Shown: in pieces, positions 10,153 to 21,796 of the stretch | Layout of the letters: every line of letters starts with the position of its first letter | Numbering within the stretch: the first letter of the stretch is position 1 | Assembly: GCF_024139115.2 (NCBI RefSeq) | Contig: NC_085140.1 | Coordinates: 459,141,506 to 459,205,505, forward strand | From: Armigeres subalbatus | Taxonomy: Eukaryota; Arthropoda; Insecta; Diptera; Culicidae | Direction of reading: 5' to 3' | DNA: 64,000 nt | The notes under the pieces: model-generated | Seen by the model: only the letters and a program-made list of their open reading frames with translations | Database searches by the model: none | What the model was told of the DNA's origin: nothing | Position numbers and translations under genes: made by a program

Positions 10153-11319
10153 TGTACGTTTTAGCACTGCTGCTAATGGAGGCCATTTTTTGACATTTTC
10201 GATTTTACCGATTTTGTTTTTCTTTTTATTCCCGTTATCAACGCTAATTTATTGCTTTATTATCTGCCCATGACAACAATAAATTCTCAACTTTTTGATG
10301 ACATGTGTGTAAATGTAATAATAACAGAAAAGAAAATTTAAAAAAATGTTTTAGTGTCAAAGTGCGCAGAATTAGGAGCCGCGCAGAATAAGGCACGCTC
10401 ACGGTACTTGTGAGCAATGCTGGCTGCCAAAACTTCACCATAATTTACATGCTAGTTTTATCGCAATTGTCAATGAAAAATGTTCATGTTTTATCGTGTT
10501 TTTCTGGGTTTTTATTGATTTTTAAGATGAAAATCAATATAGGTATCAATAATGAGGGTATGTAAAATCGTTTCAAAGCATGATTCGATCTGGAATTGTT
10601 TTTAGGTGATCCATAATGAAGATATTAATTGCTAGCTTTTTTTACCTTTTTTACAATAATATGTTTTACAAAATTAAACTTTTGATTAGGTTCTAAGCCC
10701 GATCAAGCAACAAAATTGTCAGCGTTGGAAAGATTGAAGTTTCCTCAATAAGCTCCACGAAAAACATTTCACGCCTCCTCACGCAATCGTGAGTTGTTTT
10801 TAATTGAATATAGTGAAGTTTTCTAAGAGAAGCTAGGCGAATATATTAATGATTTTAAGCGACAAAGCTCATAAAATGGTTTGATTTCAAAGAAGAGCTG
10901 GACTTTGATGAAAAGCATACGAATTTTTCGGATGTAAAAGGTTGTTAAGAAATAAAGCGGTTGAAATGCAACGAATTTATCTGATCTGCTCCATTGATTG
11001 TAATATCAATACATTATCCAGGGACTTTAACATTATCCTATGACAAATTGATATAGTTGAAGTGAACAAACGAAGCACATTTTCAGCAATCTTAGCAAGT
11101 AATAATTAAAGAATGAAAATTAACATAAAAACCATACTCATTGACAGAGTCAGAGGAGGACACCACTCGTCCCAAGCACGCTGTAGTTCCCAAAGGCAGC
11201 GTTCTTACGCCAAGTGGTGCTTTACCTAATAATAACAACTGACCGCCGGTGGTCATACTTCACTACTAGTGTAATACAAAGAGCACAAAAGCAATAAAAT
11301 ACGCTTTACTGTTAATTTG
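10153..11319. other. Intergenic DNA, nothing recognised
   Basis: No recognisable domain or transposon boundary was found. Short frames here lack any family motif. Confidence 0.5.
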
Positions 11320-11323
11320 ATGC

Positions 11324-11668
11324 CACGGTGTGTTTGTCCGAAGAGGCTTATTTTCAAAAAATCAGTATCTCTAAAACACTCACTACACGAAAGTATAGGG
11401 TTTCCTCTTTCACGTAAGTGCATTTTTTAAATGTTCTATCGGGGGTCATTTTTCCATACATTTTTGGGGGGGTTAAATCGGCTATTATTTAAGATTTCCT
11501 TGGAATTTGCACCAAAAATAGTGAAAAAAATAAAAAATGTTCTAGATCCCCCGATAGAACATTTTAGTTTACCCACTATATGAAAGAGGAGAGCATATAC
11601 TTTCACGTGGTGGGTGTTTCAGAGATACTGATTTTTGAAAAATAATGTTTCCCCATAGACACACCGTG
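11324..11668. mobile_element. Fold-back MITE, 345 bp
   Basis: The two halves are long imperfect inverted repeats, starting CACGGTGTGT and including AAATCAGTATCTC and TGTTCTATCGGGGG-type blocks. ATGC is repeated at 11320-11323 and 11669-11672 and may be the target duplication. No protein is encoded. Confidence 0.75.
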
Positions 11669-11672
11669 ATGC

Positions 11673-12012
11673 ATTTACAGCCGACAAAATGATTGGCATA
11701 GTTTTGGCCACGCTTTTATACTGCGTACTCCTATGTGCGTTGGTTTCCTGGCCTGCTGGGATCGGTTGGCTGTTCGAAGCGTACGATATGACGTTCGAGA
11801 GTAGAATGGCTCTGGTCTTCAATAACAATTTTTTTCAATAAATTCATTTTTATTCTTATTTTTTTGACTTTTAACAATAATTTTACATGGCAAATGGTTG
11901 ACCGAAGGGCCCTTCAACTTTGATTTTGAACATTTTGTTTTTGTTATAGAATTGGGTAGTATTTTTTATAATCATATCTATTTTATCCTTTATAAGGAAT
12001 TGATTGATTTTG
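11673..12012. other. Intergenic DNA, nothing recognised
   Basis: This is AT-rich sequence between the MITE and the left flank of the BEL element. No feature is recognisable. Confidence 0.5.
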
Positions 12013-12023
12013 AATTTGATAAC

Positions 12024-12732
12024 TGTTGAGTACGGCCCTGCCGTACATCCGCACCTTCTCATCCAATATGCACCATTTGCTCACACCAACGTACGTAGGT
12101 ATATTTCGTACCTCACGCCCGAGATCGTTGGATAGGTGTCACAGGTTGGGAGGTATTGTATAATTAAAACATATCACTCGTCAATAGAAACGTCTCGTGG
12201 CATTTAATGTTAGCTCGAACTAAAAAGTGAAATCTACTTAATCTATATTCTACATCTTCGGTTGACTTACATAGCTCAATTTAAAGGTAATAATAGTCTA
12301 TTATGAATTAGTGCTAAATTGAAATTATTGAAAACTTTCTTCTCTTAAATAGTAAAAGTATACAGCTGAATTATCTCTAACCTTAAACCTACGATACACT
12401 AGACCTACATGCAAAGTTACAGATATTAATGCATAAGCATCATCAGTAGGAATTCCGTAACCGCCTAGCCTATTCGACACACTGTGACTGTACCTATTCC
12501 GTGAACCCTGCATGGTGGAACTAAACGTAAGTGATAATTGGCCAGAATAACTTAATGAACTGAAACTAATTGTAAAAGTAACTATCTTGGACCTAACTAT
12601 ACGTATATTGTAAAATGTTACAGGAATATAATAATACTCTGATCAATGAACGTAATACCAATTCATTCGGTTGTTCTCTTTGGTGTTATTATATCGGAAA
12701 TCATCTCGTGCAATTAGTTGGCAAGGCCAACA
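12024..12732 (+). repeat. BEL 5' LTR
   Basis: The LTR begins TGTTGAGTACGG and is nearly identical to the 3' LTR up to GGCAAGGCCAACA. Beyond 12732 the two LTRs diverge, so the true 3' end of this copy may be lost together with the primer-binding site. Confidence 0.85.
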
Positions 12733-12784
12733 TTTTATTATATTCGTTTAATTTAATAACGAATCTAATCGGTCGCATACGGTC

Positions 12785-14479
12785 ATGTCGAACAAAGCTC
12801 GGTCAAATAAAGGCAGTAAGAGTGGTGGTCACCGACGAAACGGTAGAACTGGAGGCTTCATTTCCTGGACGATCGTGCCGAATATGCCGCGGAGAAGACA
12901 ACGAGGAGATGGTAAGATGTGACAAGTGCCTTAAGTGGTCGCATTTTGTCTGCGTTGGAGTGACTCAAGCCATCGAAAGTGAACCGTGGAGCTGTGAAAA
13001 CTGTATGAATCTGGTTCAAGCGCCTGAAAAGCAACCGAATCCAAGCGACGGCGGTAACTCCCGCGGTGGAGCCAAGAAGAAACAGTGCGTTGCAGTAGAA
13101 GGTGACCCTTCCATCCAGCCAAGTGACCTGCTGACCCCGAAGTCGTCGAATCCAGCCAAGACAGGACAACATGAGCACAAGAAGGACGGAAAAAGAAATC
13201 GTTGAAAGGGAAAGGCCAGGAGTACAAACAAGTCCATCAAGACCAACAGCAGTTGCCAGGAGGAGTAGAGAAGCCTGTGAATGTTATCGTCAATACAGGC
13301 ATGCAGAAGGACCGCGAGCGAATACTGGTGAAGCCACCAGGAAAGGCGAATTCGGTGTTATCGCACAATAGTCGAGCGTCTAATAGTTCACTCGCCAAGC
13401 TGAAGCTACAGAAGCTGGAAGAAGAACGGGCTCTGAACGAGAAACGTCTGGAGCAGGAGCGTGCTTACCTAGAAGAAAAGTACGAACTACTGGAGCAGAT
13501 CGCTAGCGAACGCGGATCGGATGCGAATAGTGAAGTGGACATAACGGAAGGATGGCTTCCTCAAGCGCACTCCAGTAACCACTCACAATTAGCAGGTGAG
13601 CCCATCGCTGATCACCAATCCTTTCATCTCACCGTTAATCCCCCTCGTTCAATTCCGGACCTCGTTCATCGCAACGTTGATCTACCACAACTCATCTCTA
13701 ATCTCTCCGTCAACCAAGGTTACCGCCATCCCAGTGAAAGCAACAACGAACTACGTGGCATTCATCGTGGCATCCCGCATCAAATCAACCGCCTACCGGA
13801 GCGCGAGGAAGACAACTGCTTGCTAACCAAGAAACAGTTAGCGGCGCGCCAAGCAATTTCCAAGGATCTGCCCCAGTTTTCCGGCAATCCTGAAGATTGG
13901 CCTCTTTTCATAGCGACGTTCAACAATACAACGACCATGTGCGGATACACGAACGATGAAAACATTTTTCGGTTGCAGAGGAGTCTGCGGGGACGAGCCT
14001 TCGAAGCCGTGAAAAGCCGATTGGTACACCCTTCCAACGTTCCCGGCGTGCTAAGGACTCTAAGAATGATGTTTGGACAGCCAGAAGCTATTGTTCACAC
14101 GCTTATTGAGAAAATTCACTCCCTGCCGGCCATTAGAGAAGAAAGACTGGAGACACTAGTAGACTTTGCCGTAAACGTGGAAAACTTTTGTGCGACCGTG
14201 GACGCCTGCGGACTGGATGAATACTTGTACAACACAACCCTCTTGCATCAGCTTGTTGGCAAGTTACCTCCAACAATCAAGCTGAATTGGGCACAGTACA
14301 GGGTTTCCCTAACCGGAGTAAACTTAGCAGCTTTCAGTACCTGGATTTACTCTCTCGCGGAGGCCGCTAGCACAGTGACTATCCCGAGCATCTCGAATCC
14401 CAGACCGGTGCGAAGTGACAGAAGCGGAATAAAGAAAGGGAATGCATTCGTAAACGCACACGTCGTAAGTAATTCGTAA
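12785..14479 (+). pseudogene. BEL gag with N-terminal PHD-type finger, frameshifted
   Basis: A likely start ATG at 12785 opens a basic N-terminus, then the frame shifts near 12855. The next part holds a PHD-like zinc finger (CRICRGEDNEEMVRCDKC, then HFVC and WSCENC), probably a chromatin-reader-type fold found in many BEL gags. A second frameshift near 13195 leads into a long frame (to 14479) with a coiled coil (about 13390-13500) and a BEL-type gag domain including DLPQFSGNPEDWPLF and MFGQPEAIVHTLIEKI. Gag would form virus-like particles in the cytoplasm. Two shifts and a stop before the zinc knuckles make it non-functional. Confidence 0.88.
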
Positions 14480-17400
14480 TCATCGTCCACAACTAATGAT
14501 CCTAGCGGAAAGGTTCACACTCATAGTGAGCAGTGTCTCGTTTGTGCAGGAACCTGCAGAACAATTGAAAAATGCAAGCGCTGCCTGGAACTTAGTCAGG
14601 ACTCACGTTGGGCTATAGTACGAGAGTTTACACTATGTCGCCGTTGTCTCTGCCATCACAATGGCGTATGCCGAGCTAAATTATGCGGTAAGAATGGATG
14701 TCAGTTCAAGCACCATGCTTTGCTGCACAACGACCAAAAACAGCTAACATCGCGTGCGTCAGAGATGCCCTTACCTCGCGCAATAGCGCCTCCGATAGTC
14801 GACAGCTCACAACCCCCCAGTACAGGAACCAATTGTACAGCTTACGGTTGCCACACGCATCAAGCCAAGTCAAGCGATATATTGTTCCGCTACCTACCAG
14901 TAGTGCTGCGTGGGAAAAGCAGTTCGATTCGTACTCATGCATTTCTCGACGACGGCTCCGATTTGACGTTGCTCGACGAAGAGTTAGCCGATGAATTAGA
15001 ACTGGGAGGCGCAGTTAAATCACTGTGTCTGCATTGGACCGGTGGTGCGCAGCGCCAAGAAGTTAAGTCAAGAGTTATCGAATTGGAGATAGCCGGCGTA
15101 CAACAAGGATCCAAGAGTTTCACCATCAGTGGCGTGCGTACAGTAAATGAGCTTCTACTTCCGTATCAGACGATGAGCATTGAGGAGTTATCATCGTTGT
15201 ACCCACACCTGAAAGGACTTTCGGTCGATTCATACTTCAACGTTCGACCACGGATTCTAATCGGGCTAAAGAACCAACATCTTAGCCTTGCCCTCAAATG
15301 CCGCGAAGGCAAGCCCAACGACTTTATTGCTATTAAGACGCGGCTAGGCTGGACGGTGTGTGGAGGAGGCATTTCAGAAGCTGCAACCAGCCCAGTGCAC
15401 TCCGTCTACCACACCGGTTCCTGTGAGGAATATCACAAAGCAGATGAGGATCTACATCAGGTTGTCAAAGAATACTTTGCTATCGATAGCCTAGGAATCA
15501 TGAAAACAAATGATGCAATCCTCTCCGTCGACGATCAACGAGCGCGATCTCTTCTCCAATCGCAAACCAAGTTTACAGGCGAACGCTACGAAACCGGGTT
15601 ACTTTGGCGTTTCGATACAATTAGGCTGCCGGATAGCAAAGCAATGGCTCTGCGGCGGTTTCTGTGTCTCGAGAAACGCATGCAGAAAGATGAAATGCTC
15701 GCTCAAACTTTGAGGAAGAAAATGGCCGACTATCTGAACAAAGGCTACATACGGAAGCTATCCGATGAAGGCCAACAAGTTACGTCAATCATTTCCATGT
15801 GTTTGGTATCTTCCAGTATTCCGTCATACATATACGTCATGTGCGTCATGACATTCGGTGCTTGTTGCTTCCCTAGTAGCGCCCATTATGTAATGACCTC
15901 GAATGCAAAACCCTTTACCCAGGATTATCCCGCAGCCGTAGAGGTTTTTGAGAAGCAACACTACGTAGATGATATGTTGGTGAGTGTAGAAACGGAAGAG
16001 CACGCCATCAATCTCGCCCAGGACGTCAAGTTTGTGCACTCGCAGGGTGGGTTTGAAATCCGTAACTGGACCAGCAATTCGCAACGTGTCCTAAAAACTC
16101 TACGTGGAAGTAACGTCGAGGAAAAGAACCTAAACCTTTGTTTAGAAATGGAGACTGAAAAGGTTTTGGGAATGTGATGGAGTACAGCTGATGATGCATT
16201 CACCTTTAAAATCAACTGGAACCGCTATGATCGAGACCTGTGGCGAGGAACATTCCCCCTACAAAACGAGAGGTTCTCCGGGTCCTAATGACGATCTTCG
16301 ACCCGCTTGGACTCATCGCGCCGCTCCTTATGTTCTTGAAGATTTTGCTGCAGGAAATCTGGCGTAGTGGTATTCAATGGGACGAAAAGATCGACAACAA
16401 TACCTTTAAACCGTCTAAGACGAATTAAGTACTGTCCATTTAATTCCACTAGTTAATTTTCGTAATCTTTGCAGATACGTATTTCGACCACAACTGTGTG
16501 GTCGTCTTCAGTGTCTTGTACTTGACTCGACTCGTACAAGACACTGAAGACGACCACACAGTTGTGGTCGAAATACGTATCTGCAAAGATTACGAAAATT
16601 AACTAGTGGAATTAAATGGACAGTACTTAATTCGTCTTAGACGGTTTAATACATTCCACTAAAAGAGCTTAATATATTTTTCTGAACAATACCTTTGCTA
16701 AGTGGCGAAGCTGGTTGCAAATCTTGCCTCAGGTTGAACAGGTACAAATACCTCGGTGCTTTCTCTCTCGATCTGAATACGGGTATAATAATGCACAATT
16801 GCACACATTCGTTGATTCGAGCGAAAACGGTATGGCTGCAGCGTGCTACCTACGCATCATACATAATGAATCAGTTCAATGTTGTTTGATCGCCGCCAAA
16901 ACAAGAGTCGCTCTCTTAAAATATCTATCGATTCCTCGGCTCGAGCTCATGGCTGCAGTTATTGGTACAAGACTTTCCCAGGCGGTCCTTAATTCTCTGT
17001 CTTTCACTGTAACCAAGCGGATCTATCATACAGATTCCAGAGATGTAATTTGCTGGATAAACTCGGATCATCGGCGGTATACTCCATTTGTCGCCTGCCG
17101 AGTCAGCGAGATTCTGGAAACAACAAATCAAAACCAATGGCGTTGGGTTCCGACAAAGATGAACGTCGCTGACGACGGCACGAAATGGGAGAAGCTCCCA
17201 GACATGACCCCTGAATCCAGATGGTTCAACGGTCCGGACTTTCTACGGAAACGAGAAGAAACTTGGCCGTGTCAACTTGCAAAAGGTAGCACGACAGATA
17301 CCGAACTGCGACCCTGTGTGCTAACCCACTTTACCGTGTCAGATCCAGTAATCAACGTCTCCAGCTGGAAACGAATGACCAAAATAGCTGCATTTATTTA

Positions 17401-18819
17401 TCGCTTCGCAACAAACTGTCGCCGGAAGATTGACTAAATCCCAATCCGTTGCGGACCATTGTCCACGGACGAAACGCAGGCTGCTGAACGCTACTTGATA
17501 TGCCAAGCCCAACGAGAGGCTTACCCAGACGAGATAGCTGCATTACACAAAGCGGCGAACATTCCCAAGAATTGTTCACTGTTTAAGCTGACCCCATGGA
17601 TAGACAACCAAGGATTGATGAGGATGCGCGGAAGAATTAGTGCCTGTGCTTCGGCCATCGAAGAGGCCAAGAACCCGATAATCCTACCACGTGACCACCA
17701 CACCACCAAACTTATTATTGCCCACTATCATAATAAATATAACCACCAAAATCACGAGACCGCTATCAATGAATTACGACAAAGATATTCCATACCTCGA
17801 CTACGAGCGACCTATGCAAAGGTACGTCATGACTGTCAACAGTGCAAGAATCTCCGTGCTGCTCCACAGCCACCTATAATGGCCGATCTTCCTCCAGAGC
17901 GACTCGACGCCTTCGCTCGACCATTCACCCATATTGGTGTTGATTATTTCGGACCGATGGAAGTCGTTGTAGGCCGCCGAGTAGAGAAACGTTGGGGAAT
18001 GCTGGTGACATGTTTGACTACTCGTGCAATCCACATAGAAGTGGTACACATTAAGTACCGACTCATGCATCATGAGTCTTCGAAGCTGTGTGGCACGCCG
18101 AGGTACGCCTAAAACGATTTATAGTGACCGAGGAACCTGTTTCATCGGTGCGAGTCGCGAGATGAAAGAAACAGCGGCGGTATTGAACCATGAAAATTGA
18201 TGAAGGAGTTCAGCGAGACAACCTGGAAGTTCATCCTCCAGTTTCCCCACATATGGGCGGTAGCTGGGAGCGCCTGGTCGGTATAGTTAAGCGAAATCTT
18301 CTGGCAATCCGCCCTCCACACAAACTGAACGATGAGGTGCTACGCAGTCTGTTGACCGAGGTTGAGCATACCGTCAACTCTCGACCACTGACACACGTTC
18401 CGGTCGACAACGAATCCGCACCCGCTCTCACCCCAAATCACTTCCTTTTGGGGTCATCAGACGGTACTAAGCCATTTTGCGACCTCGACGACAGTGTGGC
18501 CGCACTACGAAGAACCTGGCGAATGTCTCAGCAGCTGGCCAACAAGTTTTGGAAACGCTGGCTCACCGACTACTTGCCAGAGATCACCCGACGAACACGA
18601 TGGTACGAGAACACAAAGCCGATCACAATTGGCGACATAGTGATCATCGTCGATCCGAAATTTCCCCGTAATTGCTGGCCCAAGGGTAAGGTCATCGGAA
18701 CCAGCGTTAATCAGAAGGACAACCAGATCAGATCAGCAACCGTACGAACTGCCAATGGAGTTTTCGAGCGTCCGGTAGCCAAGCTGGCTGTACTGGATGT
18801 ACGGCGCGAAGAACTGTAA
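14480..18819 (+). pseudogene. BEL pol: zinc knuckles, protease, RT, RNase H, integrase; broken
   Basis: Cysteine/histidine knuckles lie at about 14535-14720. An aspartic protease site reads FLDDGSDLTLLDE near 14940. The reverse transcriptase keeps its N-terminal part and the catalytic YVDDM (about 15963) but lacks most of the fingers and palm between about 15775 and 15850. RNase H-like sequence resumes after the insertion at 16408-16684. Integrase is visible from about 17470, with an HH-x-CC-type zinc region (QQCKNLR nearby) and the first acidic block GVDYFGPMEV. A frameshift near 18050 separates the rest, including HMGGSWERLVG and NSRPLTHVP. These enzymes would copy the element and insert it into the genome. 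Stops and shifts at several points rule out activity. Confidence 0.9.
16408..16684. mobile_element. Palindromic Penelope-like insertion inside BEL pol
   Basis: Two arms of about 115 bp (16407-16521 and 16534-16648) are nearly perfect reverse complements with a 12-nt spacer. A 36-bp single-copy extension follows. A perfect 12-bp target duplication (AACAATACCTTT at 16396-16407 and 16685-16696) flanks it, and removing the insert restores the BEL frame (DNNTF joins AKWRSW). Inverted pseudo-LTRs plus a short extension are a known layout of Penelope-like elements, so that is the favoured reading. No reverse transcriptase is present in this copy. Confidence 0.65.
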
Positions 18820-18851
18820 GCCGACCAGAGGATCGTCGTACCCGGGGGGAG

Positions 18852-19680
18852 TGTTGAGTACGGCCCTGCCGTACATGCGCACCTTCTCATCCAATATGCA
18901 CCATTTGCTCACACCAACGTACGTAGGTATATTTCGTACCTCACGCCCGAGATCGTTGGATAGGTGTCACAGGTTGGGGAGGTATTGTATAATTAAAAAC
19001 ATATCACTCGTCAATAGAAACGTCTCGTGGCATTTAATGTTAGCTCGGACTAAAAAGTGAAATCTACTTAATCTATATTCTACATCTTCGGTTGACTTAC
19101 ATAGCTCAAGTTAAAGGTAATAATAGTCTATTATGAATTAGTGCTAAATTGAAATTATTGAAAACTTTCTTCTCTTAAATAGTAAAAGTATACATCTGAA
19201 TTATCTCTAACCTTAAACCTACGATACACTAGACCTACATGCAAAGTTACAGATATTAATGCATAAGCATCATCAGTAGGAATTCCGTAACCGCCTAGCC
19301 TATTCGACACACTGTGACTGTACCTATTCCGTGAACCCTGCATGGTGGAACTAAACGTAAGTGATAATTGGCCAAAATAACTTAATGAACTGAAACTAAT
19401 TCTAAAAGTAACTATCTTGGACCTAACTATACTGCCGTGAATCGCATATTTGTCCCATATGAATAGGAAACCCAGCAAAGATGGGACAGATATGCGATTC
19501 ACGGCAGTATACGTATATTGTAAAATGTTACAGGAATATAATAATACTCTGATCAATGAACGTAATACCCATTCATTCGGTTGTTCTCTTTGGTGTTATT
19601 ATATCGGAAATCATCTCGTGCAATTAGTTGGCAAGGCCAACAATAACCTAACTACTATGTACACTAATATTTACAATACA
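18852..19680 (+). repeat. BEL 3' LTR with 76-bp hairpin insertion
   Basis: The LTR matches the 5' LTR from TGTTGAGTACGG to GGCCAACA at 19642, then continues to a TG...CA-type end at 19680, next to the 11-bp direct repeat. It contains the hairpin element at 19432-19507, absent from the 5' LTR. Apart from that the LTRs differ by only a few substitutions, so the BEL insertion is fairly young despite its broken genes. Confidence 0.85.
19432..19507. mobile_element. 76-bp hairpin micro-element at TATA
   Basis: The ends are CTGCCGTGAATCGCAT and its reverse complement, with a short loop. TATA is present on both sides (19428-19431 and 19508-19511). The 5' LTR shows the empty site with a single TATA. 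The insertion therefore happened after the BEL element integrated. Confidence 0.85.
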
Positions 19681-19691
19681 AATTTGATAAC

Positions 19692-21796
19692 CTAGATTGG
19701 AACTAGCGCCCTAATTGCACCCTGATCCGAATGCAAGCAACGGACCCTAAACTTTTCTTTACACTCACCAAAGCGTTCATGTAAGGTTTTTATTCCGGCC
19801 AGACGGTGGACCTCGGATGTTCTTGTCCTGGGAGGGGTGTTGAGGATCATCCTCAGGAATTTGTTTTGGACCCGTTGAAGTTTGAGGTGGTGGGTTTTAG
19901 CGCAGCTCTCCCAGACCGACATGCCATATTCGATCACAGGGAGGATGATTTGCTTGTAGACAGCAAGCTTATTTTTCAGGGACAATGACGACCGGCGGTT
20001 GATCAAAGGGTACAGTAGTTTCAACAAGACGTTACACTTTGTCACCGTTTTGTCAACCTGTTGCCTGAAAATAAGCTTGCTGTCGAGGGTCAAGCCAAGG
20101 TAGTCGGCCTCATTGGCCCATTCCGCAGTCATGCCATTGAGGATGATTTTACAGTCCCCAGGCGGAACAAGTTTAGGGGATTTGGAGTGGGGGAAAATGA
20201 TGACCTGGGTCTTCGCCGCGTTGAGAGAAGGCTGATGGGTCGATAACTTTTGGGAGAGTAGGGATCCTTCCCAGGCTTCCGGATGGGGATGACTTTCGCT
20301 GACTTCCAGGACGATGGGAAGTAGCTGAGCCGGAGACACTGATTAAAGATCAGTGAGAGGTGCTCAAAGAACGGAGCACTCATGTGTTTGAGCTCGAGAT
20401 TCAGGATGCTGTCGAAGCCTGGGGCCTTCATGTTCTTCGACTATTTGATATAGGCCGTCAATTCGCCAGCTGAGATTTCCAATTCCTCCGAAAAGTCGTT
20501 GGGAATCAAATGGATGTTGTTAGCATGCTCGTTGACGGCTGCTTCGTGTGGACTGACGATGTTCTGCCCAAGATTGTGTGAGTTGACGAAGTGACGACCT
20601 ATTTCAGCGACCTTCTCTGCAGGAGTTATCAAGCGATCCTTAGAGCCATTATTGTCTAGTGGGATCAAAGGTGGAATGGGCCGAGGCTTGGATTTTAGAA
20701 TTTTGGTCATTTTCCAGAAAGGCTTAGCATAATCTGGGAGAGTGCGGATCTTATTCGAGAAGTCGTTATTTTTGAGGTCCACCATTCTGGCCTTGATAAT
20801 TTTTGTGATTCGATTGCAGCGTGCCTTAAGCTCAGGCAATCCTGTACGCTGGAACTGCCTGCGAGTGACATTCCGCAATCGAATCAAATCTTTGGTGAGT
20901 GTATCGATGTTTAAGGAGTTGCTTACCTGCCGAGCCTTCGGGACATGCTGCTCCCGGGCCACCGAGATTGCCTCTTCGATGGCGCACAACTGGCGGTCGA
21001 TACTTTCTGGCGTCTCCGGACGCACCTCGTAATCGACGAAGTTGTCGACGCCCTGCTGGAACCGCTGCCAGTTCACTCGATGGTAGTTTTGCCTTGTTAG
21101 CTCGTGCCGATTTACTGAAGATCCAACCTCAGCCACCACCGGATAGTGGTCCGAGCTAAGTTCTTGGAAGACGACCGGCTGGGAAACGTGATCGTACATG
21201 TTCGTGATGTAGATGTCGAGCGTAGCATGGGCCCCGGACCGTGTCAACCGGGTAGGGTTGTCAGGGCTCAGGATGGTGTAGTGGCCCTCTAGTTCGTCGT
21301 TGGACCAGACGACTCCGTTCCGGTTGGAGACGGTGTTTCCCCACGATTGGTGCTTTGCGTTCAGATCTCCGGCGATGATGAACTGCCCCTGCCGCCGAGT
21401 AAGCTTGACTATGTCCCTTCGTAGCTCAGCCGACGAGCCATCGTCGACTTTGGCTTGTGTGGGACAGTAAGCCACGATGAGAGTGACAACTCCGACAGAA
21501 GTGGTGACTTCCACTCCAACGGCTTCGATGAGTTTGAGCTTGAAGTCCGGCAGCAGGCGGCAGGCGATGGTGCTTCGCAAGGCGATTGCCACTCCTCCCC
21601 CTCTGGAGCTTGTTCGATCGGGCCTCACCAACCTAAAACCCGGAATTGTTGCACTTACCTCGGGCTTCAGGTGGGTTTCGGTGATGAAAGCCGCGTCAAT
21701 CTCCTTCTCCTGAAGGAAATCGCTGAGCTCGATGATTTTGCTCTTTAGTGAGCAAGCGTTCCAATTGACCAGACCCACCCTAGCAGCAATTTTCAA
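19692..21796 (-). pseudogene. Jockey LINE ORF2: endonuclease and broken reverse transcriptase
   Basis: The 21796-20441 frame is an apurinic-type endonuclease with motifs NWNACSLKSK, TETHLKP, GDLNAKHQSWG, LDIYI and SSDHYPV, followed by the linker to RT. A frameshift near 20435 leads to KAPGFDSI and RKPGKDPYSPKSYRPISLL. The next part, holding the fingers, palm and catalytic FADD, is deleted. After the deletion the thumb and C-terminus continue (LNAAKTQVIIFPHS, VYKQIILPVIEYG). The intact enzyme would nick target DNA and prime reverse transcription there. Loss of the catalytic palm makes it inactive. Confidence 0.9.

Larger units (their letters stand above)
12024..19680 (+). mobile_element. BEL/Pao LTR retrotransposon, degenerate
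   Basis: Two LTRs starting TGTTGAGTACGGCC bracket a gag-pol region in the order of BEL/Pao elements: gag, zinc knuckles, aspartic protease, reverse transcriptase, RNase H, integrase. An 11-bp direct repeat AATTTGATAAC touches both outer ends (12013-12023 and 19681-19691). The internal region has several frameshifts and a large internal reverse transcriptase deletion. It also has a 277-bp palindromic insertion at 16408-16684. No primer-binding site is evident after the 5' LTR. The element cannot move on its own. Confidence 0.93.
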
